DNA of 64,000 nt from positions 77,625,141 through 77,689,140 of the forward strand of contig NC_092806.1 of assembly GCF_040954645.1 (NCBI RefSeq). The letters are read 5' to 3'. This DNA is from Diabrotica undecimpunctata (lineage: Eukaryota; Arthropoda; Insecta; Coleoptera; Chrysomelidae). The notes beneath the pieces are model-generated. The model was given only the letters and a program-made list of their open reading frames with translations. It was not told where the DNA came from and ran no database searches. The position numbers and the translations under genes were made by a program. Shown here in pieces: positions 22,601-32,486 of the stretch. Numbering within the stretch: position 1 is the first letter of the stretch; each line of letters starts with the position of its first letter.

Positions 22601-22973
22601 AAGTGAAACTCTATTGTTGTCGGTGATCTTAGAAAACAATTTCTCTTTCTTATTTCTAAACAAATTATGTAAATTACTGTTAGTATTTCCTATCTACATT
22701 TACAAACGCTAACAAATTAAATTTAATTTTCAGACAATCCCATCCTTTTTTTGTTTTCAAAGTCCATTGTTCCGTAAAATTTTTGAAGTTACTTTTATAC
22801 GCGCGTTGGACGTTGGAAATTTGTACGGGAGTGAATCGGCAAAATCATTACATATGTAAGATATAGGTAAGAGAGAGACAGAAGATATATTTTCTCTCTC
22901 GAGAATAAAACTGTTCCTTTTGAAAATAATATATTTAATATTTATTAATATTATTATTTTATATTAATTCGGT

Positions 22974-23026
<53 letters not shown>
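22974..23026. repeat. (TA)n microsatellite
   Basis: About 26 TA units. Confidence 0.95.
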
Positions 23027-23028
<2 letters not shown>

Positions 23029-23203
23029 GCCAAAGTCTTTTACAAATAAATATTCTTCCTGGAACTTCTATGATTCGTAATAACCTTTCCATTTTTGGAA
23101 TACAATAAATAAATAAACACAAACACAAAATACAACCAAAAAACTGACATCTTAATAATGTTCTTGTCAAATAATCACATTGATTAGCCACCTTATTATT
23201 TAA

Positions 23204-23273
23204 GGTTACTGGTTGAATTAGTTGAAGCGCGGTATTTAGAACCAAAAGTCGCGAGTTCGGTCCCAATGAGGGA
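23204..23273 (+). repeat. tRNA-like sequence (tRNA pseudogene or SINE head)
   Basis: 'TTGAATTAGTTGAAGCGCGG' resembles a degenerate A-box/D-arm. 'GTCGCGAGTTCGGTCCC' resembles a B-box/T-arm (consensus GGTTCGANNCC), at a tRNA-like distance. The anticodon arm and acceptor do not fold well by eye. Insect SINE heads often look like this. Confidence 0.35.
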
Positions 23274-24055
23274 ATATATTTTTTTAATTATTATGTTCTG
23301 ATTTTTGTCACTTTGGTTTTAAAAATCAAAGAATGGAAAAATCATAATATATTTTTTAATATTGTTTCGATAATTTTATACAATATTTAATTTTTCAAAC
23401 TATTTTATTTATCATTGAATATTTAGTACATATAGTAGTTATGGGCGTAGAGATGAAAGGGACAAATATAATGATTGTTATTTTAAATTTTTTTTATGTA
23501 TATGTTTACATGTATGGAGATAAATCTCAAAAAAAATCGATTTTATTTTTAAATTAAGATTTTTTGGCATATATATGATACTAGTGACGTTATCCATCTG
23601 GAATAACTCTTTATTCCCATCTGGGTAGAAAGAGTTATTCTTTCACCGAGAGTTATTTTAAGAAGATTTTCACAATTTAGTGGAGATTTTGAAACGGTGC
23701 CACAAAGAATCAAACAAATCCAGGGACCTAATGATTTATACTAGTGAATTTAAATAATATATTAATTTCTCCATGGTCCCATTTAAAAGTATCTTACAAA
23801 AAAGACGCTATTAATGCAACTGAGGCTTAGGTCAGTAATTTTTGAATTTTAAACATAGAAATAGGTTTTTTATATTGAACAAAGATGACAGACGGTGATA
23901 AATTTTATCAACATTACATAACATCATTGATAATACACCCTCATTAAGTTTCTCCCTCATGAAGGACATAAGCAATGTCCGAAAGCTTGGAATAACAATT
24001 TACAAGAGTACACGTTTCATTTTTTATTGCTGCAAACTTAATATTTAATGTTTAC

Positions 24056-24057
<2 letters not shown>

Positions 24058-24113
<56 letters not shown>
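24058..24113. repeat. (TA)n microsatellite
   Basis: About 27 TA units, ~100 bp upstream of host exon 24216-24500. Confidence 0.95.
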
Positions 24114-24119
<6 letters not shown>

Positions 24120-24215
24120 TTGTGTATACATTTCAACATAATTTTAAATTTTAAATTTAATTATGCATTAATATTGTATCACAATTTAACTAAATGTTTT
24201 TACTGCTTGTTTCAG

Positions 24216-24500
24216 ATGTAACAGAAAACTAAGTAGTTTTGAAAAAGTACGGATTTCTCTTAATTGGATAGAAGCTAAATATACTGAATCGCCATTGTTA
24301 TTTTCCAAACGAAAATTTCTTCCTTATCTCCAGTTATCTAATAAATATTTGTGGATTAGTCGTGGAGGAGTTATTTTTTGTTACAAGAGATGTTATCGAA
24401 ATCTACGCGCAGCTAATCCAGAATATGTTTTATCACCTTCGAATAAGTCAGATGTTGTTAATTTTCACATTAGGAATAATTTGATAGTAACAGGGTTGAG
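24216..24500 (+). CDS. FBXW4: F-box/WD repeat protein 4-like, internal exon
   Basis: The acceptor TACTGCTTGTTTCAG ends at 24215 and the donor is GAG|GTAAGA at 24501. The 285-bp exon is open in one frame (phase 2 at both ends). It encodes 'CNRKLSSFEKVRISLNWIEA', then 'LPYLQLSNKYLWISRGG' and a WD-type stretch ending 'NNLIVTGLR'. This matches FBXW4, where the region after the F-box ('LLPWLQLEGDALYVSQ'-like) leads into the first WD40 blade. FBXW4 is a substrate-recognition subunit of SCF ubiquitin ligases. The last bases AG join to G at 55469 to continue '..GLR DGSVWMKDL'. Assignment rests on motif recall; another F-box/WD40 paralogue is possible. Confidence 0.72.
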
Positions 24501-24571
24501 GTAAGAAAATATATAATAATTTGTCTTACAAAAACTAATAAACTAGACAAAAATCCTTACTGCATAACAAA

Positions 24572-24703
24572 TGAACATCGCTGTAGCCTGAACAGGTTAA
24601 TATTTGGAGAGGAATTGTTGGAGATCATATTTTAGCTCCCTTTTTCATTGATGACAATTTTAATGGCGAGAATTATTCAGTACTGCTCCAAAATAACAAC
24701 AAA
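24572..24703 (+). pseudogene. Mariner-superfamily transposase scrap
   Basis: 'NIWRGIVGDHILAPFFIDDN' and 'FNGENYSVLLQNN' match the central DDE region of the same transposase type as 18311-19126, preceded by 'EHRCSLN' in another frame. No other parts are present. Confidence 0.55.
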
Positions 24704-24836
24704 TAATGTTGTACCATCTTTATCGAACTTATATGATGATCCAGCAAACCCTCAAATTCGTAAACCGTATAAAACCGTATCTCCACAAAAAAGAGGTTGC
24801 AAAATGTAAAAACTACAGTCAAATAGCATACAAGAT

Positions 24837-24840
<4 letters not shown>

Positions 24841-24907
<67 letters not shown>
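24841..24907. repeat. (TA)n microsatellite
   Basis: About 33 TA units. Confidence 0.95.
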
Positions 24908-24911
<4 letters not shown>

Positions 24912-24942
24912 GTTGTATAATTTATGGTTAGTTGTATATTTA

Positions 24943-25068
24943 TATCAACACCATGGAACTAATTATCTTCTGACATAAATCAATCAGTAACATTCGATAT
25001 TGGTAATTCTGGTACTTAACCTTAATGAGAGTTACCGAACTAAACGTTTTGTGTCTGTTTTTCTTGTA
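24943..25068 (+). repeat. Dispersed repeat, inverted partner at 38572-38672
   Basis: Shares 'GGTGTTGATATA'-type flanks, 'GTAACATTCGATATTGGTAA' and 'CCGAACTAAACGTTTT' in inverted orientation with 38572-38672. Both copies lie beside an AGTTGTATAATTTA motif and a (TA)n tract. Confidence 0.65.
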
Positions 25069-25087
25069 TTGACGACGATATATACTC

Positions 25088-25089
<2 letters not shown>

Positions 25090-25135
<46 letters not shown>
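25090..25135. repeat. (TA)n microsatellite, left part of errantivirus target
   Basis: TA run that ends where the left LTR begins. It continues at 32172 after the right LTR. Confidence 0.95.
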
Positions 25136-25141
<6 letters not shown>

Positions 25142-25363
25142 GTTTCTTCAACGTCGATATTCCCAAAAAAAAATCTTTATTTCGAAATAAAAAGTTACAA
25201 TTTTTGAGAAATTCTACAAACTACTACATTTAATGATTTAAACTTGACTATTGAAACATAATAATTACAATAATAATCAAAATATTGATTTCTTCCTATT
25301 TATAACGTCGGATATCGGAATCTGCTGATTCTTAATAGTAAGGGAGCTTATGGCTACATTTCT
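25136..25363 (-). repeat. 3' LTR of element C
   Basis: 228 bp, with perfect 7-bp inverted tips, matching the other LTR throughout by eye. Confidence 0.93.
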
Positions 25364-26907
25364 CCTCCCTCCATTGGTTGGGACTTCGTCCTCGAAGTTT
25401 TGGTTACTTCGGCTATCAGCTCGTCTAGTATCTGGATCTGGGCAGGATGCAATTTTTCTCCAAATAGGATTTTGGAAATTAGTTTTCTTTTCCTAATTAG
25501 GAAGATTATTAGGAAAGCTAAAATAGTTAAAAATATTATAACAGAAGTGGTGCTCAGTCCTATGGATAATCGGGGTAGTACTTCTATGGTATCTATTGGT
25601 TGAATTTGGCCATGTGTCTCTGGGATTGTTAATTTTTCAATTTTCATCTCATGGTTTGGTATTAATTTTATTGGAACAATTTTTGGAATGGAAATATCTT
25701 GAGACGTCTTTTTATTAAATTGGATACCTTCAATCATTATTGGTACATCTGTCGTCAAGAGGCTGGTTGAATTAATTTCTATCTGCTGGATTCTCATTGG
25801 GTGAACTATTCCTAGCAATATGACTTTGCTGGTTTCTTGGAAAAAGTTCTCTGTGATTAATGTTTTTGTGCAATTATCTACATTGGGTATGTTACATTTG
25901 GATTGTACATAGTTGGAACAAACTATGTTATCGCCTTGTCCTATACAAGTGTTGAACCATTTATTATTTGTATAGTAGCTTGCAGGTGGCAGAATCATAA
26001 CATGATCTTTGTTTGGAATGGGATAGATTTTATAGGTAGTATAAGGAATTTCATGGAGTATAGGGATTTTAATTATTATGAGCATTGTATTTGAAGTTAC
26101 ACAAACTAAAGTTTTTGTTGACTCTATAAGTTCATAAGGGTGTTCATTACTATTGGGAATTGAATTTCTGGGATAAATTTTGAGAAGGTTCTCTTTAAGG
26201 TCTATTATTTCCTTTAAAGTGAATAATTCTATATTAGAGATGTTAAGTTCAGATAAAGTAATGGTTCTTATAAGTTTCATTAGAAATTCGTTTATATTTT
26301 GGAGATTTATTATCTCGTTGTGTAGAATGATATAGCTGTCAAAATCAGCTGATAATTTGTTGAGTGCAGATATGAGAATTGAATTATCAGAATTTAGTTT
26401 TTCTAAAAGTTTATCGAATCTCGTGTTAAAAGAGTTTCCATAAGATATTTGGTTATTAAATTTTTTTATGATTTCGTTTTGTTTATTTTCTAAAGAGATT
26501 ATGTGTGATTTTAACAAGTCTAAGTCAGAGTCGTCTGGATTTCCAGTCACGTATTTGATGGCTGTACCTAGAAAATTAAAAAGTCCGCGTTTCTGTTTTC
26601 GCGTAATCTTGTGTAGATCGTCTTTTGTTTGTTCTTGTATGTGGGTGTATTGGGAGTACAGTAGCGAGAGAGGTGCATTTTTGAAGTGATCTTTGAAATA
26701 GCTTGTCGAACTAGCGTCAATACTGTCGGATAATTTGTCTAGTGGAATGTGAAGAAAATGTCTGTGATAGTGGGAGATTTCTCTTGATTTGCCTATCTCT
26801 TCAGCATAGTAACCATTATTCGGAATCTCCTGAATATTGAGTGGATGGACCAGGGCGAGGATTGTCCTGTGAAAATTTGGGTCTTGAGTAGGTTTATCTA
26901 CATGTTT
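25354..26907 (-). CDS. env: Env-like glycoprotein of element C (no own ATG)
   Basis: The open frame runs from just after the pol stop (TGA, 26910-26908) to 25354, about 517 codons, and contains no ATG near its start. It is in the same frame as pol. A dibasic furin-like site RKQKR precedes GLFNFLG near 26590-26560, as in insect errantivirus/baculovirus F-type fusion proteins. Long ectodomain with scattered Cys and N-glycosylation sequons, then a C-terminal membrane segment ('SVIIFLTILAFLIIFLI') near residue 340 of the last 398, and a short tail. Env of errantiviruses is usually made from a spliced RNA, which would supply the missing start. The GTG at 26550 is only an internal codon. Confidence 0.82.
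   Translation of the reverse strand, partial: KHVDKPTQDPNFHRTILALVHPLNIQEIPNNGYYAEEIGKSREISHYHRHFLHIPLDKLSDSIDASSTSYFKDHFKNAPLSLLYSQYTHIQEQTKDDLHKITRKQKRGLFNFLGTAIKYVTGNPDDSDLDLLKSHIISLENKQNEIIKKFNNQISYGNSFNTRFDKLLEKLNSDNSILISALNKLSADFDSYIILHNEIINLQNINEFLMKLIRTITLSELNISNIELFTLKEIIDLKENLLKIYPRNSIPNSNEHPYELIESTKTLVCVTSNTMLIIIKIPILHEIPYTTYKIYPIPNKDHVMILPPASYYTNNKWFNTCIGQGDNIVCSNYVQSKCNIPNVDNCTKTLITENFFQETSKVILLGIVHPMRIQQIEINSTSLLTTDVPIMIEGIQFNKKTSQDISIPKIVPIKLIPNHEMKIEKLTIPETHGQIQPIDTIEVLPRLSIGLSTTSVIIFLTILAFLIIFLIRKRKLISKILFGEKLHPAQIQILDELIAEVTKTSRTKSQPMEGGEM
25364..25374 (-). promoter_or_regulatory. Polypurine tract of element C
   Basis: On the minus strand ATGGAGGGAGG lies directly against the 3' LTR, the expected place for plus-strand priming. 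Confidence 0.8.
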
Positions 26908-29900
26908 TCATATTCGTTTTACATATTTAAGGTGAGTGCTTGTTAAATTTTGTTTATCTGTTTTACCGATTATTTTTGTTTTGTCTTGCGTTTCTGGATG
27001 AATAGTGGAGAAAGGGGCTTGTAATTTGGACTTATGTTTTTTCTTAGAAACATATAGGGATTTTGTAAGGTCTATTTCCGGAATATCTTCGGCATTTTCG
27101 TTTTGTCTATCTAAAAGTTGTTGTCTTTTTTGTTTTTGTTTATTATATAGTTCTGCAATAAAGGGTTGGAGTTCTTCTTTATGTCTTTGATTATATGTTT
27201 CGTATATCGGAAGATCAAAGTCGAAATGTATTTCTTCTGCATAGGGTCCGTACAGAATTGAGAACGGGGAATAATCTGTGGAACTGTGGATTGATTGGTT
27301 GTAAATAAGAATGGCGTGTGTTAGAATGTCATCTAACGAATCATTTGGATTTTGGGCTTGTAAGGTCCTAAGTTTTTCAATAAGAGTTGAATGAAAGCGC
27401 TCTACAGGAGAGTTTGAGGAAGAATTGTTTACTGTTGTAAAATGTATTTCGATTTTGTGGATATTTAGGAATTCTTTAATGACTGCGGAATTAAATTCGG
27501 TGCCGCTGTCGCATACAATCTTTTTTGGGTAATTGTGGTGCGAAAAGTAGTGTCTTAATTTATTTAGTATCGAAATGGAAGTTTTGTCGGTGAGCTTATA
27601 GCATTGACCGTATTTGGAAAAAGAATCTATTATTGTGAGATACAGGTTTTTATTGCAGTGGAATAGATCGATATGTAATATATCAAAAGGTTTTTGACCT
27701 AACAACGGTCCTAATTGGGGAAGTTTATAAGGGCGTCGTTCGTATTTATTTTTTAGGCAAATTTCGCATTTATTGATAAAATTAGAAATAGTTGTCTGCA
27801 TTGAGGGCCAATAAAATTTTTGTTTTAAATGTTTGTAGGTTTCAATTATTCCGTTGTGATTTTCTACGTGATATTTCTTTATGCATTCTATTTGTTGGTT
27901 TTCTTCTTCTATGTCCTGAAGTAGTATATTGCAAAATATTGCTTTGACTGTGGAATTTATTTTTTCTTTAAAATAGTTACAGATAAAAGGTCTAAATTCG
28001 TGAGGGATTGTTATTGCAAATTTTTGATTTGGTCTAAGGATATTTTGGAAGGTATTTGCTATTTCTGTTTTCCAATTATTTGTCAAAGTGACAGTGTAAC
28101 GGTGTTTGTTAAAAATTCTTTTGTATTTAATTTCAAAATTATTTGACTCTGGTTTAAAAATAATTTGGTTTGAAGATAAATTAATTGGTTCAGGTGAAAT
28201 CTCTATTCCAGTGATAGGGTTCTCAACTGATGTATGTTGTGTGTTAGTACTGTTTTGTAAGTTGTCAAAATCGGCAAGGAAATCGTCTATGTCGAAATTG
28301 TCGGGTGGTTCAGCACATTCTGAATTCGGGGGTTCAGCACATTCTGAACTCGAGCTTAGGGCATTTATTTGGACTCGGCTAAGAGCATCAGCAACTTGAT
28401 TCTCTTTGCCTTTTTTATATTTAACTTCAAAATCATATTCTTCTAGTTTAAGTCTCCATCGGGCTAATCTAGAAGTGGGGTCTTTAATTTTGTAGATCCA
28501 TACGAGAGGATTGTGATCTGTTTCTACAGTGAATTTTTGGTTGTATAAATACATACGGAAGTGTTTACAAGAATCTAGTATGGCTAAAAGTTCTTTTTCA
28601 ATAGTGGAGTAGTTTCGTTCTGCGGAATTTAGAGTTCGAGAATAGTAGGCAATAGGGTGATTATTTTGAGATAATACTGATCCTATAGCTATATTAGAGG
28701 CGTCTGTAGTCAGTACAAAAGGCTTTTCGAAGTCTGGATATTGTAAGATTGGAGAATTAGTTAACAATTGTTTGCATTTTGCAAAACATTCTAAATAATT
28801 TGGATTTGTGGGGTCGATAGTTGCTCCTTTTCGAGTACATCTCGAAAATGGGGACGTTATTTTTGCAAAGTTGGGTATGAATCTTCGGTAGTAACCGATT
28901 AAACCAAGAAATGATTTAATTTCTTTTACTGTTTTTGGTAGAGGATATTTTTGTATAGCTTCGATTTTTGCTGGGTTAGGTTTGATTCCTTCGGTTGTCA
29001 CTACGTGACCTAAGAAAGAAACTTCTTTCGTGAGAAACTCAGATTTGTCTAACTGAATTTTTAAATTATTTTTTCTGAAAGTGTCAAAAATAGTCGCAAT
29101 ATGAACTAAGTGTTCTTGCAGTGACTTGGAAAAAATAATGACATCATCCATGTAGACGAAGCAAAACTTATGAATAAAGGGCCTAAGAATATTGTCCATT
29201 AACCTTTCGAATGTTGCTGGGCTATTCTTTAAACCAAAGGGCATACGTAAAAATTCAAAGTGACCATGCGGAACTGAAAAGGCTGTTTTCCGAATAGAAT
29301 CCGGATGAACTTCAATCTGATGGTAACCTTGAGCTAAATCTAATGTTGTGAAATAACTGGCTTTTCCTAAGTTATCCAGTATCTCGTCTATCTGAGGAAG
29401 TGGGTAGCGATCACTTTCAGTATGATCATTAAGCTTCCTGTAATCAATTACTAATCTAAATTTTTTCTGACCTGAGGCTTCAGTTTTTTTTGGTACTATC
29501 CAAACTGGAGCTGAGTACGGTGAAATTGACGGTCGAATTATCTTATTATCTAATAAATTATTTATTTGTTTTTTTATTTCTTCCTGCATTGCTTTGGGAT
29601 GCCGAAATCCCTTTACATAAATTGGATTTTCATCCTTAGTTTTAATTTCGTGTCTAACAGCTGACGTGAAAGTTAAATTTTTATTTTCGTCGTAAAATAC
29701 GTCTTTAAATTTTTTGCAAAGACTTATAATTTTATATTTTTCTTCGTTATTTAAGTGCGAAGTACGGATTTTGTTTTCGTTAAAATGCGTCGTTGGAATT
29801 TTTGCTATATTATAATTACAAAAGTTCTCAACTTCAATTCTCTTATTAAATTTCATAGGCATAGGTAAGTCGAAAGTGTCTAGAAAGCCGTTTTTTGCAA

Positions 29901-30377
29901 CGTGAATAGAATGGGGAATTTTGATACCTTGAAAGTGTCTTTCGCGCAATAAGACTTCGCCATTATGAACGCTTACTGGAATTTTTTGGTATAAAGTTTC
30001 AAATGGAATGCTAACGTGAGGATTCTCAAAGGTTAAAGTATGAGTTGCGTAGCTAATTGTGGCGTGGAATCTTTTCAGATCGTAAGTTCCAAGGAGGAGG
30101 TCAAAGAATTGACTAAAGTCGGCAATTTTTACGTCGAATGTTTGTGGAATTCCATATTCTAGGAATAGTGGCGTCTTAATATTTAAGTCGTGCTTGGAAG
30201 TAATTTTCATTGACGTTAGCGAAAAAGGTTTTCGATAAATATGATTTTTATCAAATAGTTTGAGAGCTCGCGGATTTAAAATTGAATGGGAACCGCCGGT
30301 ATCGATTAAAACGCGTAGATGTGTTTTGGGTGTAACGAAACAGGGTAACCCAGGGGAACTTTCGATATTATATAGGT
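26908..30377 (-). CDS. pol: Pol polyprotein of element C (PR-RT-RH-IN)
   Basis: Begins in the -1 frame relative to gag, overlapping its end near 30378. The first ATG (30210) is internal. Domains: protease with LIDTGGS near 30285; RT with 'FVYMDDVIIFS' (YMDD at 29143-29154); RNase H with 'LTTDASNIAIGSVLSQ' and 'NYSTIEKELLAILDSC'; integrase HHCC ('YHVENHNGIIETYKHLK', 'CEICLKNK'). The DDE core shows 'HIDLFHCNKN', 'VCDSGTEFNSAVIKEF' and 'NSPVERFHSTLIEKLR'. No internal stops over 1100+ codons. It makes and integrates the DNA copy. The protease D-T-G, RT DD and integrase DDE residues are all present. Confidence 0.95.
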
Positions 30378-31643
30378 TTATACAGGGGGTGGATGATCGT
30401 TTAACGGGATGGCTTGAAAATCCTGATGATTTTCATCATGCAAATCGGGCTCTTGTTCGGATTCGTAATTTTCGAAATCATTTTCGAAATATTGGGTATC
30501 ATTTGAATCTATGTGAAAATTGTGGCTTCTATTAGTTGTAATTGTCATGGGCTGATGGTTTCTGGTTGTGGTAGTTTGAACACCGCTCATTGGAGTAGCA
30601 AAATTTGGTTGGGGTCGAGGAGCTTTATATTTATTTAATCTTTGTTGGTTGTTTTTCGGAACATTGTTTCGTTGGAAGGATTGATTTTGTTCGTGAGAAC
30701 TGAAATTTTGTCTCTGAGGGAAATTATAGTTCTGTTGTGGAGTGAAGTTAAAATTGGGCTCTGTGTTGTGAGTTGAAGGTCTCACATAATTTGAATGCGT
30801 GGGTTGGAAGTTTGAGTATGTGGGTTGAAAGTTTGAGTGTGTGGGTTGGAAGTTTGTGGATCTTTGATTATTCGAAGATTGATAGGGTTTATTTTTGAGT
30901 GGGGCCTTTTTGTTTTGTTGGCTCTTAAGGAAGTTCATGTATTGTTGTTGATTTTTGTGGTTATCGTAGGCAATACACTTTTGAAGGGCTTCTTCTAGGG
31001 AATTTAATTCAAAATGCGATAAGTATTCGCAATAAGGCTCGTTGATTCCGGTACAGAAAGTTTTGAGGGCAATGTTTTTGAAGTATGGAGTTTTAAAAGT
31101 GACTGTCGCGGGATTATCGTTTAGGGTGATGTGTTGGAGTAAATCGTTCAGATTTGTAGTTATTCTCTGATGATAATTGTCGTAGGATTCACTATGTTTT
31201 TGGACGGTGGTGGATAGTTGTGTTACTAATATGTCTTCGGAACGTCTGTCTCCGTATTTAGTTAATAATGCTGGACGAATTTCTGTCCAATTGGTTTTAT
31301 TAGAATAGTTTAAGAAATTTCTAGGTTCTCCTTTAATTCGAGATACGATATGGGAATTTAAGATAAATTCTTGGGACGGATTTAAATCTTGGGTGCCTAA
31401 GAAAACTATTAAATTATCTACTGCTTTGATGAAGGTGGAGAGGTTGTCTCCAGAAGAGAATTCGGGCAGAGTTGAGCAAAGGCTAGCAATATCGCTATTG
31501 GTCATCGGCATTTTGGAACGTAATTTAGATGCAGGCTTAGATTTAGAGGTTTGTAGATTTCTTTTTATTTTTAAATTTAAATTGTCGAATAGTAAACTTA
31601 AATTTTCGATACTATTTTGGGAAATATCATTCAATGTACTCAT
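30378..31643 (-). CDS. gag: Gag of element C
   Basis: Start chosen at the ATG at 31643 ('MSTLNDISQNS'); an upstream in-frame ATG at 31670 would add nine residues. Capsid-like middle part ('FIKAVDNLIVFLGTQDLNPS', 'WTEIRPALLTKYGD'). The C-terminus carries repeated 'NFQPTHSNFQPTYS' units and an Asn/Gln/Arg-rich tail in place of CCHC zinc knuckles, which errantivirus Gags also lack. Ends at TAA 30378-30380, where pol continues in the -1 frame over a C-rich stretch. Confidence 0.9.
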   Translation of the reverse strand: MSTLNDISQNSIENLSLLFDNLNLKIKRNLQTSKSKPASKLRSKMPMTNSDIASLCSTLPEFSSGDNLSTFIKAVDNLIVFLGTQDLNPSQEFILNSHIVSRIKGEPRNFLNYSNKTNWTEIRPALLTKYGDRRSEDILVTQLSTTVQKHSESYDNYHQRITTNLNDLLQHITLNDNPATVTFKTPYFKNIALKTFCTGINEPYCEYLSHFELNSLEEALQKCIAYDNHKNQQQYMNFLKSQQNKKAPLKNKPYQSSNNQRSTNFQPTHSNFQPTYSNFQPTHSNYVRPSTHNTEPNFNFTPQQNYNFPQRQNFSSHEQNQSFQRNNVPKNNQQRLNKYKAPRPQPNFATPMSGVQTTTTRNHQPMTITTNRSHNFHIDSNDTQYFENDFENYESEQEPDLHDENHQDFQAIPLNDHPPPV

Positions 31644-31929
31644 AAAATATATGCAAAAATATAAATGCAAGTATATATAAAAATTCGTTGAAGTAAAATG
31701 TTATAAATAATATAAATTCAATAAACAATAAATAATAAATTCAATGTAAATGTTTAAGAATTCAATTAAAATAATAAATGCTCATAAACAATGGTAAAGA
31801 AAGGAAAAACTTACGCAAGGATGATCGTGTTTGATTTCCAATACATTTTTCTCTTTTACCAGGTTCTTCAGGATTTCATTAAACTAATGTAGACCAGGAA
31901 ACGACTATGTTTCTGTATGAAATATCCTG

Positions 31930-31944
31930 TGGTTCGCAGCGCCA
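31930..31944 (-). promoter_or_regulatory. Primer-binding site of element C
   Basis: Minus-strand TGGCGCTGCGAACC begins at the last base of the 5' LTR. TGG is the complement of the tRNA CCA end. I did not assign the tRNA species with certainty. Confidence 0.6.
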
Positions 31945-32165
31945 GAAATGTTTCTTCAACGTCGATATTCCCAAAAAAAAATCTTTATTTCGAAATAAAA
32001 AGTTACAATTTTTGAGAAATTCTACAAACTACTACATTTAATGATTTAAACTTGACTATTGAAACATAATAATTACAATAATAATCAAAATATTGATTTC
32101 TTCCTATTTATAACGTCGGATATCGGAATCTGCTGATTCTTAATAGTAAGGGAGCTTATGGCTAC

Positions 32166-32171
<6 letters not shown>
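31944..32171 (-). repeat. 5' LTR of element C
   Basis: 228 bp, same sequence as 25136-25363. Transcription of C would start here toward lower coordinates. Confidence 0.93.

Positions 32172-32232
<61 letters not shown>
32172..32232. repeat. (TA)n microsatellite, right part of errantivirus target
   Basis: Continuation of the tract at 25090-25135. Confidence 0.95.
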
Positions 32233-32237
<5 letters not shown>

Positions 32238-32410
32238 CTCTTAAATATTGGGGAAATCTGCAAGAAAGACTCTAATGAGTATCAATTGTTTCGCCGAACG
32301 TTTTCGCCAAAGAGAATTAATTTGGCTTCTTCAGGGCTGAAAGAGAATAAATTATAATTAGCTACCATATATTATCTATTAAAACATTATTGATCTTACC
32401 GTAACTTAGA
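32233..32410 (-). mobile_element. Penelope-like terminal segment with hammerhead-like core
   Basis: Directly beside (TA)n on both sides. On the minus strand 32334-32302 reads CTGAAGA, stem GCCAAA/TTTGGC with an AT loop, then GAAA and ACG, a good match to CUGANGA-helix II-GAAA. The layout repeats that at 1503-1640 and 46001-46150. Confidence 0.5.
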
Positions 32411-32420
32411 ATTGTAGAGT

Positions 32421-32421
<1 letters not shown>

Positions 32422-32481
<60 letters not shown>
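32422..32481. repeat. (TA)n microsatellite
   Basis: About 28 TA units, ending 5 bp before the left LTR of element B. Confidence 0.95.
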
Positions 32482-32485
<4 letters not shown>

Positions 32486-32486
32486 T

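Larger units (their letters stand above)
22664..24215. other. Intron of the host gene, non-coding
   Basis: AT-rich sequence with (TA)n at 22974-23026 and 24058-24113, a tRNA-like stretch at 23204-23273, and a degenerate Penelope-type stem at 23958-23984 (GGACAT/ATGTCC then GAAA). Confidence 0.5.
25136..32171 (-). mobile_element. Errantivirus-type LTR retrotransposon C, young and near-intact
   Basis: 7036 bp with two 228-bp LTRs (25136-25363 and 31944-32171) that look identical base for base. The LTR ends are AGAAATG...CATTTCT, and both flanks are (TA)n, the ATATAT-type target typical of gypsy-family errantiviruses. Minus-strand order: PBS, gag, pol (-1 frame), env, PPT. All three genes are long and open. 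Identical LTRs imply very recent insertion. It lies antisense in the host intron. Probably capable of making RNA and particles, though activity cannot be judged from sequence alone. Confidence 0.92.

Noticed and set aside
25354..26550. Env starting at the GTG at 26550
   Set aside because: The open frame continues upstream through the furin-like site to the pol stop, so this GTG is internal.
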